A DNA stretch of 64,000 nt from Chitinophagaceae bacterium IBVUCB2 (GTDB lineage: Bacteria > Bacteroidota > Bacteroidia > Chitinophagales > Chitinophagaceae), in NCBI GenBank assembly GCA_002127295.1, contig NFUV01000002.1:744001-808000 (forward strand), written 5' to 3'. The notes below the pieces were generated by a model. The model had not been told where the DNA came from and did no database searches. It saw only the letters and a list, made by a program, of their open reading frames with translations. Below, piece by piece: positions 52,413 to 60,408 of this stretch; position 1 is the first letter of the stretch, and the number at the start of each line of letters is the position of its first letter. The position numbers were made by a program, and so were the translations under genes.

Positions 52413-55301
52413 AGGTTCTCCTTTAAATATGTTTTTATATAATAAGGTCATAAATTCTGCAGACTCCACATCCGGTACTTTCCATAAGCTCATCACAAGG
52501 TTTTGTACTCCGGCCATATTAAAAGATCGCTGGAGCCCATACACTCCTTCAGTTCCATTTATGTCTCCTAAACCGGTTTCACAGGCAGAAAGAACGACTA
52601 GCCAGGTATTAGGTAAGTACATATTTGAAATCTCATACGCTGTAAGAATTCCATCGTCAATATCAGTAGCGGCTTTGCCCTTCCAGGCAAGTTCAGCTCC
52701 TGCAAACGCAAGGCCGGCCCGGAATAAAGGATTGTCTGACTGTTTGAAAATGTTGCTTCCCCGCTGGTTTTCGTATACTACATCTTTTTTTTGTTTTTTG
52801 GGATCAGGAAAAAAGAATCCATGAGACGCAATATGAAGGATAGCCGGTGAAGCATTACCATCAAGACTTTTTATGCTTTCCTCACTTGCCTCAATACCTT
52901 TCCGAACTTCTATTGAAATTTTCAGAGGTTTCCCCATTTCCAAAATTTCTGTTACTTCTGTTTGGGTGGCGGGAAGATAAGGGAAGCCACCACTTCTTTC
53001 CAGTTCATCCGGAAGAGCCCGGGAAATCATTTTGGAGGTGTTATATGTCCGAGCTACTTTTTTTAAGTCGGTAGAGTCTGCAGTATAATCTATTCCTCCA
53101 TAAAGAATAATTTTATCCGACGTGGATATGATGTGCTGATGCTGGTTAGTAATGTAACTGGTTGTATTAACCTTTGAAAGTTCATAACGATCACTGAGTA
53201 ATTCGTCATCTTCTGTTCTTAAGGCAGCTAAACTTATCTGATGAAGAAGTCCGGATGCTGCAAAGTAAATTTTTTGGACCGAGGAAAGCTGTTGTTCAAG
53301 GGGTTTCCAGATCAGCCGGTATATAGATTTTGATATTTCTCCTTTATATATCAAATTGATGGTGGCCTCATGATTAATTGACTTACTTGCCAATAATTTT
53401 TCCAATTCGTTTTCCCGGCATAGTTTAATTATTTGTGGCTTCTTATTGTGTGCATTTATGATTAAGGCTGCCAGCCAATTAGTATCAGAGGCGGTATAGT
53501 TTATAAATTCTAACGCAGCTTCTCCTTTTTGAAGTGCTGCTGAAATATCTGTAAATGTTTTTGATTTAAACTGTTGGTCAATTATTGTACGGGAATATTT
53601 TGAGAGTTTTTTTTCTAATAGTTCTTCTTGTTTTTTTAATTCTTCAAGCTCTTTTTGTGAAGTGGATGATTTGCCCGATTGCTCAATAATGGTTTTTCTG
53701 ATGTTTACATACTCATAAAACTGTTGCTGTTGAACTGAATCTTTCCATTTCAACTGGCGGTTGGATAACACCGATGTTTTTAATAACAAACCTTTTAATA
53801 GCAATTGAGAATTATAGGAAGTAGTAATAAGTTCTTCTGAGCCGATAACCGAAGAAATATTGTATAGCATATGAAATAAAGACTCGCTATGAGAAAGATA
53901 ATTTTGACGTTGGTTATCTGAAAAGAAAGGAAAATTCTTCTTTAAAACTTCGGTCATACTTCCTGCACCTTTCAGGATATAGGCATTAGCACTATCATAA
54001 ATACCCCATTTTAGATAATTATGCGCTTTTTTCATTACAGCAAAAGAGTAGCTCTTGCTTTTTGTACCTGTATTTTGAATTTCATGTTGCATCAGTCCTG
54101 AATAATAAAGATCGGCCTCTTTGAATTGCTTCAATTGGGAATGATACATGATCCGAAGAATAATATATTGCTGATTAGCATTGGTGATTTCCGTTTGCCA
54201 GTCAGCACAATAAGGATGCACCTTATTTAGTAATGAATCAGCTTCGGAAAAATTGTTTTTGAGCAACATCAACCTGATCTGGGGAAACATACAAAAAAGC
54301 CAATTGGTTTTATCTAGCTGGGCATTTTTTGGGGCTACCATTTGTATTACCTTGAGCATGTTGGACGCCATTGGCAGGTTGTCCGTATCCATGTACAAAT
54401 TACTCAGAAAGCAAACGGTAGTGAGATATGCAAAAGAACTTTTTTGAAGTGAATTTTCAAGAATTTTTTTTGTTTGTAACAATAACCCGATCGCTTTTTT
54501 ATCATCCTGCATTTGGGAATAAAAATTGGCTACTTGCCAAAGCGTTTGCGCATAACTGGGGTGAGTTTCATTATATGCTTCTTTAGCCCATTCCAGGGCC
54601 TTGTTACAAATAGCTTCGGCTTCTTCTAATCGCTCTGTGTAACTCATAAAATAAGCATATTGAAAAAGACGACCTATATAACTCGAGGGGTCATGGGCAA
54701 GTATATAGTCCCGGTCTGTAAAAAGCTCGGCCTCTTTGAAATATTTTTCTGCTTCCGATATTTTACCTGTAAACATATAAGACATTGCGGAACTTTCGAG
54801 GCTCACGGAAAGATTAAAACGTATATCCGCTTTATTATAAATCATTTCAAAACCAGGGAAGCTGTTATTTTCCTGAGAAAGTAATTTGTATAATATTTTT
54901 TGTATCCTGTCATTACATTTCATTCTATTTGGACGGTCCTCCTTAATGCTATAATATTGGCTTTGGAGGTACAGTACACCATAGTACTTCATATTCTCTT
55001 CCCCGAATCTTTTTGCAACAATTCTTTCAAGGGGCTTTAAAGTTTCAACAGATTTTTCATAATCTTTCTCAAGACCATATATCATTGTGGCAATATATAA
55101 TATATAAGAGTAGATAGAGTCGTCTCTGTTTTTGTCATCTTTAAGAAGTGGTAGCACCTCATCAGCCATTTTATAAGCCTTCTTAAAATTACCACTCCCG
55201 AATAATCGTGTCAGTTCTGTGTGAATGGAATCATAATTGATGGATTGGGCGTTGCTTTTCAAGCAAATCAAAAGAAAAAAAACTATAGTGATTCTATTCA
55301 T
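52320..55301 (-). CDS. Exported TPR-CHAT protease-like protein 2
   Basis: 993 residues, paralogue of the gene at 48319. Signal peptide MNRITIVFFLLICLKSNAQ, TPR-like helical region (for example SYAQTLWQVANFYSQMQDDKK, NYLKWGIYDSANAYILKGAGSM), and C-terminal CHAT domain with His827 in HIASHGFF and Cys907 in LSACETGLGD. The last 27 residues are identical to copy 1, far more alike than the rest. A LolA-like gene ends 12 bases upstream. A 275-base gap without gene separates it from the next cassette. CHAT proteases cleave specific partners elsewhere; none can be named here. Confidence 0.9.
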   Translation of the reverse strand: MNRITIVFFLLICLKSNAQSINYDSIHTELTRLFGSGNFKKAYKMADEVLPLLKDDKNRDDSIYSYILYIATMIYGLEKDYEKSVETLKPLERIVAKRFGEENMKYYGVLYLQSQYYSIKEDRPNRMKCNDRIQKILYKLLSQENNSFPGFEMIYNKADIRFNLSVSLESSAMSYMFTGKISEAEKYFKEAELFTDRDYILAHDPSSYIGRLFQYAYFMSYTERLEEAEAICNKALEWAKEAYNETHPSYAQTLWQVANFYSQMQDDKKAIGLLLQTKKILENSLQKSSFAYLTTVCFLSNLYMDTDNLPMASNMLKVIQMVAPKNAQLDKTNWLFCMFPQIRLMLLKNNFSEADSLLNKVHPYCADWQTEITNANQQYIILRIMYHSQLKQFKEADLYYSGLMQHEIQNTGTKSKSYSFAVMKKAHNYLKWGIYDSANAYILKGAGSMTEVLKKNFPFFSDNQRQNYLSHSESLFHMLYNISSVIGSEELITTSYNSQLLLKGLLLKTSVLSNRQLKWKDSVQQQQFYEYVNIRKTIIEQSGKSSTSQKELEELKKQEELLEKKLSKYSRTIIDQQFKSKTFTDISAALQKGEAALEFINYTASDTNWLAALIINAHNKKPQIIKLCRENELEKLLASKSINHEATINLIYKGEISKSIYRLIWKPLEQQLSSVQKIYFAASGLLHQISLAALRTEDDELLSDRYELSKVNTTSYITNQHQHIISTSDKIILYGGIDYTADSTDLKKVARTYNTSKMISRALPDELERSGGFPYLPATQTEVTEILEMGKPLKISIEVRKGIEASEESIKSLDGNASPAILHIASHGFFFPDPKKQKKDVVYENQRGSNIFKQSDNPLFRAGLAFAGAELAWKGKAATDIDDGILTAYEISNMYLPNTWLVVLSACETGLGDINGTEGVYGLQRSFNMAGVQNLVMSLWKVPDVESAEFMTLLYKNIFKGEPIDEAFRNTQTTMKNKYRNEPYKWAAWILVR

Positions 55302-55313
55302 TTTTTGATCACA

Positions 55314-56057
55314 TTATTTTTTTTCGGACGAAGCAGGAATTGTGGGGCTAAACAATTGGGGATCCAGTACATTATTTATATATATGCGGCTCACAAATGC
55401 CTGTCCTGGTCCAAGTGTCATTGCAAAAGGAAATACAAATCCATCTTTAGTTTTCTGATAGTTTGCAAACCTGTTTTCAAGTGTACTCTCTTTCCCATCA
55501 GCTTTTATTTGTAAAACAGTTTTAGTGATAAAATGCGTTGCAGTGTCTACAAAGTTTGTAAGCATTTTGCCGGAATTTAGTTTAACAACAAGCTTATAGC
55601 AAGGAGATTCATCTACATTTTCAATTCCGGCATATTCGATAGCATTTGCCTTTTTCTTATAATTGTAAAGAACTCCCTGTAAATCCATAAAGGGTAAATA
55701 GGTATCGAGCTCTTCCTGGTTTAATGATTTTGGTTCTTTCATACCCTGGATAGGGAAATACTGCCAGCCATTAACTGGTGTTGCAATTATAAAGCTGGGA
55801 ACTTTCATGATCATCACATCATAACGCTGCCCAACAGTATTTGCCATATAGGCTTTGAGGGGAAGTTCCCATCCTTCCAGGATAAAGACTCCTTCAAACG
55901 TAATAGTTTTTAAAGAATCAAGTTTTTCCTTGCCACCCATTGCCTGCGTATGTTTTTCTACAATATCGTCAATGGTCTGGGCATTTAGGTTCTGTAAAAA
56001 AAATGTAATGGCCAATAGTCCGGCCATGATAATTTTTGGGGCTTGTTTTTTTTTCAT
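55314..56057 (-). CDS. LolA-like exported protein 2 (partner of CHAT 2)
   Basis: 247 residues, same length as copy 1. Signal peptide MAGLLAITFFLQNLNAQ, then EKHTQAMGGKEKLDSLKTITFEGVFIL, GWQYFPIQGMKEPKSLNQEELDTYLPFMDLQGVLYNYKKKA and FVDTATHFITKTVLQI. Beta-rich with LolA-like fold expected. It is the most upstream gene of the locus; the intergenic sequence above it (about 170 bases) holds only the ahcY terminator and no clear promoter. Confidence 0.8.
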   Translation of the reverse strand: MKKKQAPKIIMAGLLAITFFLQNLNAQTIDDIVEKHTQAMGGKEKLDSLKTITFEGVFILEGWELPLKAYMANTVGQRYDVMIMKVPSFIIATPVNGWQYFPIQGMKEPKSLNQEELDTYLPFMDLQGVLYNYKKKANAIEYAGIENVDESPCYKLVVKLNSGKMLTNFVDTATHFITKTVLQIKADGKESTLENRFANYQKTKDGFVFPFAMTLGPGQAFVSRIYINNVLDPQLFSPTIPASSEKK

Positions 56058-56225
56058 TACCTCTTTTTTTAATACTAATTATGGGAACCAAGTATTGAGG
56101 TTGATCAAGGGAGTTATTATAACTACATGGATTCTAAAGCAGGTTCAGAAGGGTAGAGGGATAATGCTATTTAAAAAATAAGCACTCTTAAGATAAAAAG
56201 AAAATCCGGGAAAACAACTATTAAA

Positions 56226-56259
56226 TAAAAAACCCGCCTCTAAAGAGACGGGCTTTTTA
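56226..56259 (-). terminator. Terminator after ahcY
   Basis: Minus-strand CCCGTCTC-TTTA-GAGGCGGG (one G-T wobble) followed by TTTTTTATTT, 35 bases beyond the ahcY stop codon. Confidence 0.78.
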
Positions 56260-56293
56260 TGTGATCGATTATTAAAGAATAACCTAACTTATT

Positions 56294-57622
56294 TTAGTAG
56301 CGATAAAGATCAGACTTAAACGGACCTTCTTTGCTAATGCCTAAGTATTCAGCTTGTGCTGTTGTCAATTCTTCCAACACCACACCAATCTTTTCAAGGT
56401 GCAGGCGGGCAACTTTCTCATCCAAATGCTTTGGAAGAACATATACTTTGTTCTCATAGTTCTTATGGTTCAACCATAATTCTATCTGCGCTAATGTTTG
56501 GTTAGAGAAGGAGTTACTCATTACAAATGAAGGGTGACCAGTAGCACAGCCCAAATTTACCAAACGGCCTTCTGCTAATATAATGATGTCTTTCCCCTCT
56601 ACATTATAAATATCAACCTGTGGCTTGATAGTATCTTTTGTACTTCCGTAGTTGTCATTCAACCAGGCAATATCAATCTCAATATCAAAGTGGCCAATGT
56701 TACAAACAATTGCTTTGTCTTTCATGGCTTTAAAATGCGCACCGGTAATCAAGTCACGGCAACCACTCGCTGTAACAACAATATCAGCTTCTTTTACTGC
56801 ATCAATCATTTTCTTAACCTCAAAACCATCCATTGCCGCTTGCAGGGCACAGATTGGATCTATTTCAGTAACAATAACACGGCAGCCTGCACCTGCTAAT
56901 GAAGCAGCAGAACCTTTACCTACATCACCATAACCACCAACTACAGCTACTTTACCAGCCAGCATAACATCAGTAGCACGGCGAATAGAATCCACTAATG
57001 ATTCTTTACAGCCATACTTATTATCGAATTTAGATTTGGTAACTGAATCGTTTACGTTGATAGCAGGCATTGGTAAGGTACCTTTTGCTACTCTTTCATA
57101 TAAACGGTGTACACCAGTTGTAGTTTCTTCAGAAATACCTTTTACATGCTGAATTAATTCAGGGTAAGTGTCCAACACCATATTGGTCAAATCACCACCA
57201 TCATCCAGTATCATATTCAAGGGCTTGTCAGCACTACCAAAGAATAATGTTTGTTCAATACACCAATCAGCTTCGGCTTGTGATTGTCCTTTCCAGGCAA
57301 ATACACCGATACCTGCAGCAGCAATAGCAGCAGCAGCATGATCCTGTGTAGAGAAGATATTACAAGAGCTCCATTTTACTTCCGCACCTAATGCAGTTAA
57401 GGTTTCAATTAACACAGCGGTTTGAATAGTCATGTGTAAGCAACCTGCTACTCTTGCACCTTTCAGGGGTTGAGAAGGACCGTATTCTTTACGGATTGCC
57501 ATTAGACCGGGCATTTCTGCTTCAGCCAAACGAATTTCTTTACGTCCCCATTCTGCCAGGGAGATATCTGCAACCTTATAAGCAAGGCTGAAATCGATTG
57601 ATGTTTTTGAAAGTGTTGACAT
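56294..57622 (-). CDS. ahcY: Adenosylhomocysteinase (S-adenosyl-L-homocysteine hydrolase)
   Basis: 442 residues from the ATG at 57622 ([21 protein letters not shown]). Splits S-adenosylhomocysteine into adenosine and homocysteine in the methyl cycle. Motifs: [48 protein letters not shown], the NAD site [15 protein letters not shown], and the C-terminal DLYRY. A long, highly conserved family, so assignment is certain. Divergent from an Lrp/AsnC regulator with starts 115 bases apart. Confidence 0.98.
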   Translation of the reverse strand: MSTLSKTSIDFSLAYKVADISLAEWGRKEIRLAEAEMPGLMAIRKEYGPSQPLKGARVAGCLHMTIQTAVLIETLTALGAEVKWSSCNIFSTQDHAAAAIAAAGIGVFAWKGQSQAEADWCIEQTLFFGSADKPLNMILDDGGDLTNMVLDTYPELIQHVKGISEETTTGVHRLYERVAKGTLPMPAINVNDSVTKSKFDNKYGCKESLVDSIRRATDVMLAGKVAVVGGYGDVGKGSAASLAGAGCRVIVTEIDPICALQAAMDGFEVKKMIDAVKEADIVVTASGCRDLITGAHFKAMKDKAIVCNIGHFDIEIDIAWLNDNYGSTKDTIKPQVDIYNVEGKDIIILAEGRLVNLGCATGHPSFVMSNSFSNQTLAQIELWLNHKNYENKVYVLPKHLDEKVARLHLEKIGVVLEELTTAQAEYLGISKEGPFKSDLYRY

Positions 57623-57640
57623 TGTTTGTTTTTTAGAACA

Positions 57641-57660
57641 CAAAAATACTGTTATAGTAT
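57641..57660 (-). promoter_or_regulatory. -7 box and small palindrome between ahcY and the Lrp gene
   Basis: Minus-strand TATTTTTG (57641-57648) fits TAnnTTTG 18 bases upstream of ahcY. ATACT-GTTAT-AGTAT (57646-57660) is a 5-bp inverted repeat overlapping its upstream side and could be an Lrp/AsnC site. Both are motif-level calls. Confidence 0.35.
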
Positions 57661-57737
57661 ATTATTCTAAGGAATTGTGTAAATTTGGAGGAATATCCTT
57701 TTATTTAACATTTTAAAGTTGAATCTACTTTTTACCC

Positions 57738-58241
57738 ATGTCAAAAGCACTTAAAACAGAAAAAACAGCTACTGCTGATATTATACTGGATAGTAAAGAT
57801 CTTTCGATCCTGAATTTGCTGCAGCAAAATGCAAGGATGACCGTGAAAGAAATAGCCGATACCATACACCTGAGTACTACACCTGTGCATGAGCGAATAA
57901 AACGGATGGAGGCCAATGGTGTGATAAAACAGTATGCAACTTTAGTGGATCATACTAAAGTGAAGAAAAGCCTGATCGCTATTTGTTATGTGTCGCTTAA
58001 GGAACACAATAAAACAGCGGGTACAAAATTTGTCAAAGCAATTCAACAAATGCCGGATGTAGTAGAATGTTATACAATTTCAGGAGAATTTGATTTTATG
58101 TTGAAAGTGATGTGTGAGGATATGAATGCCTACCATGATTTTCATGTTAATAAATTAAGCCAAATCGAAAACATGGGACATGTGCAGAGCATATTTGTGA
58201 TGGGGGTAATAAAACAGACCCATCAGTTGGTATATACTTAA
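57738..58241 (+). CDS. Lrp/AsnC family transcriptional regulator
   Basis: 167 residues. N-terminal winged helix-turn-helix (SKDLSILNLLQQNARMTVKEIADTIHLSTTPVHERIKRMEANGVIKQY) and C-terminal RAM ligand-binding domain (VVECYTISGEFDFMLKVMCEDM). These regulators bind amino acids or methyl-cycle compounds and act as octamers on palindromic sites. The divergent position with ahcY suggests control of the methyl cycle or of itself, by inference. Confidence 0.95.
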   Translation: MSKALKTEKTATADIILDSKDLSILNLLQQNARMTVKEIADTIHLSTTPVHERIKRMEANGVIKQYATLVDHTKVKKSLIAICYVSLKEHNKTAGTKFVKAIQQMPDVVECYTISGEFDFMLKVMCEDMNAYHDFHVNKLSQIENMGHVQSIFVMGVIKQTHQLVYT

Positions 58242-58277
58242 ATGCACTTGATCCGTCGGCGTTGTTATCAAAAACTC

Positions 58278-58285
58278 TAACTTTG
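58278..58285 (+). promoter_or_regulatory. Candidate -7 element for the gene at 58305
   Basis: TAACTTTG is an exact TAnnTTTG match, 19 bases before the ATG at 58305. Confidence 0.4.
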
Positions 58286-58304
58286 TCATATAATTTTAGC
58301 TCAT

Positions 58305-58604
58305 ATGATTTCGTATGATACGGTATCAGAAGCTGTGAACGGACTAAAAAAAAGAGGTTTTGATGTTGATTTCAACCTTCAGGAGAATTGTATCGTCTGC
58401 CATGACGATAAGTTCCATGTAGAAGATTTTGAAATTGTAGAAGTGTATCGTTTTGAAGGAAATACCGACCCATCCGATGAAGCGATATTGTATGCCATTC
58501 AGTCCACTAATGGTTTGAGCGGTGTGCTGGTAAATGGTTACGGTATTTCGGCGGATACAATGAGCTCAGAAATGGTTAAAAAGTTAAGCATCCATAAACC
58601 CTGA
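58305..58604 (+). CDS. Small conserved protein, often mis-named phosphoribosylpyrophosphate synthetase
   Basis: 99 residues. YDTVSEAVNGLKKRGFDVDFNLQENCIVCHDDKFHVEDFEIVEVYRFEG and YAIQSTNGLSGVLVNGYG are typical of a small Bacteroidota family I recall being named phosphoribosylpyrophosphate synthetase. It is far too short to be that enzyme and has none of its motifs, so the name should not be used. A pair of cysteines (ENCIVCH) is visible. Soluble; function unknown. Confidence 0.75.
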   Translation: MISYDTVSEAVNGLKKRGFDVDFNLQENCIVCHDDKFHVEDFEIVEVYRFEGNTDPSDEAILYAIQSTNGLSGVLVNGYGISADTMSSEMVKKLSIHKP

Positions 58605-58615
58605 TAACGATTAGT

Positions 58616-59092
58616 ATGCAACAATTGGTTAGAGTAGCGATTTTAGCTGCTATTATGTTGCCATCCGCTCTGGTGGCGCAAACTGATAGCATTCGCATTA
58701 TATGTCCTTTAAATGAGGCAGTGGTAGTACCTCCTCCAACAAATGTGATACGATACGATATCGAAGATCTGTGTATTGTATTGACCAGTATCCCGGATTC
58801 AGTAGTAAAAGCATGTACCAATGCAAGGGTAACTAATGTGGTCCAAAATCCCGACGATAATAATAAATGGGAAGTAGTGATTTTTTGCAAATACAAAGAC
58901 AAGGAATATTATTTCTGGTACACCGGTTTAGAGAGTGTTGTTGTGCGACGACATGAAAGTTTAAAACAAGGACAGTCCCTGGGCACAATTAAACCCGGAG
59001 GCCGAATTGAATTCCTGATGTATGATTTTGAAACCCAGGTTGACCCTACGAAATACCTTGATTGTAAAGGAGTATTAAAACGAGGCTTTTGA
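58616..59092 (+). CDS. Exported protein with a degenerate M23/LytM-like domain
   Basis: 158 residues with a signal peptide (VAILAAIMLPSALVAQ). The C-terminal half reads YYFWYTGLESVVVRRHESLKQGQSLGTIKPGGRIEFLMYDFETQVDPTKYLDC, which follows the order of the LytM/M23 fold (Y-H-L, V-x-G-x-x-V, G-Q-x-I-G, H-x-H-F, VDP-x-x-Y-L). The metal-binding His and Asp positions are absent (IEFLM in place of HLHFE). It may be a non-catalytic LytM-like regulator or binding domain. The family is inferred by pattern; it may be unrelated. It lies 11 bases downstream of the gene at 58305. Confidence 0.6.
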   Translation: MQQLVRVAILAAIMLPSALVAQTDSIRIICPLNEAVVVPPPTNVIRYDIEDLCIVLTSIPDSVVKACTNARVTNVVQNPDDNNKWEVVIFCKYKDKEYYFWYTGLESVVVRRHESLKQGQSLGTIKPGGRIEFLMYDFETQVDPTKYLDCKGVLKRGF

Positions 59093-59096
59093 TTTT

Positions 59097-60299
59097 CTAA
59101 ATCTTTCTCTCCATTACATAATCATTCATAAAATAGCCATTGCCAATATTAATATCTTCTTCATTGATAATTACAAATCCGAGTTTTTCATAGAAGTCTT
59201 TGGCTTTGTTATTTCGGTTTACATTTAAACGTAGAGCTACACCACCTTTGCGAACCATCGCTTTTAAAATTTCATTGATTACAAATTTGCCGATTCCTTT
59301 GCCCTGTTTTTGGGGTAATACATACAGCTTATGCAATTTGTAAATGCCGTTCTCCATTAAACTGAAAGAGGCAAAGCCAATTGGAATTTTTCCATCACTT
59401 ACTATTATAAACTCATGATTCTCCTTCATCTGCCCAACTAAAGAGTCTTCACTATACATCATCTGTAACATGTAATCAATTTGATCTGCTGATATAATTG
59501 AAGCGTAAGTAGATGGCCATATTTTATGACTTAATTCTCTGATAAGGGGAATATCTTTTTGTATGGCCTGGCGGAGCTTTAGATTGGCAGTTGGCATATA
59601 GGTTTGTTGAGATAGAACCCTGTGTTTATAAATAAGTTTCCAACTTAAACGTAATGCTACAATAAAAGAAATGACTGCTCCCAGGAATAGCAATATGTTG
59701 ATTATATAATCTTCCATGCCGGGAGATTGCTGCCAGAATAACAACACATCGTAAGTCCCATGAAAAAAAACGGCCCAAAATAAACCCAATACCAGTAGTG
59801 CAGTTTTGCGGGTAGGATTGAACTTTGCCCGGCCTACATGATATCCCATTAAAACCCCGAAAGTGGCATGGGCCGGAACGGATAAAAACATTCTCAGTAA
59901 TGCTACCTGGTAGCCACGGCCCTCAGCGGCAGAACTTGTTACGTATAATATATTCTCGAGTGTAGCAAAGCCCATGCTAACCATTACGGCGTAAACAATT
60001 CCATCGAGCGGTTCGTCAAAACTTTTTTTTGGATAGGAGTAAAGGCGCAGTGCAGCAAATTTGCAGGCTTCTTCTGTTAGGGCTACTACAAAGAAAGCTT
60101 TAAGAGCCATTCCGGCTATACTATTGTTGAAGCTGTTATAAAAATATCTTTCAATAAAAAAAGCTGGTATGATACTAACAGCTCCTAGAATGAAGCTTAC
60201 GATCATATTCAACTTAGGTTCCCTGTTATAGGCATCACGATGAAAAATAAAAAGACAAATAGCAAGACCTGGTGCAATGGCGAGAGCTATATAATCCAT
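59097..60299 (-). CDS. PrsW intramembrane protease fused to a GNAT acetyltransferase domain
   Basis: 400 residues. Residues 1-225 are polytopic and carry the PrsW motifs: Glu76-Glu77 in LTEEACK, FDEPLDGIVY, Glu115-Asn116 in LENILY, His144 in PAHATFG, and His180-Asp184 in FFHGTYD. PrsW proteases cut anti-sigma factors within the membrane. Residues 238-400 form a GNAT domain with the acetyl-CoA loop QKQGKGIGKFV (about 330-340) and LRLNVNRNNKAKDFYEKLGF. The frame is continuous. This is a fusion that couples intramembrane proteolysis to acetylation; acetyltransferase activity on a protein or amine is unknown. Confidence 0.9.
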   Translation of the reverse strand: MDYIALAIAPGLAICLFIFHRDAYNREPKLNMIVSFILGAVSIIPAFFIERYFYNSFNNSIAGMALKAFFVVALTEEACKFAALRLYSYPKKSFDEPLDGIVYAVMVSMGFATLENILYVTSSAAEGRGYQVALLRMFLSVPAHATFGVLMGYHVGRAKFNPTRKTALLVLGLFWAVFFHGTYDVLLFWQQSPGMEDYIINILLFLGAVISFIVALRLSWKLIYKHRVLSQQTYMPTANLKLRQAIQKDIPLIRELSHKIWPSTYASIISADQIDYMLQMMYSEDSLVGQMKENHEFIIVSDGKIPIGFASFSLMENGIYKLHKLYVLPQKQGKGIGKFVINEILKAMVRKGGVALRLNVNRNNKAKDFYEKLGFVIINEEDINIGNGYFMNDYVMERKI

Positions 60300-60346
60300 T
60301 AGTTTTATTTATGTAATGAAAGATAAATAAAGATGGCTGAATCGCT

Positions 60347-60385
60347 AAACAAAAAAGGTTTGCTACTGGCAAACCTTTTTTGTTT
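60347..60385. terminator. Strong bidirectional terminator hairpin
   Basis: Perfect 17-bp stem (60347-60363 with 60369-60385) and a 5-base loop, with A- and T-runs on both sides of the GC core. It follows the PBP1A stop codon on the minus strand and lies before the PrsW-GNAT gene. Confidence 0.88.
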
Positions 60386-60408
60386 AGTATGTTCGTTATT
60401 CAATTTCG

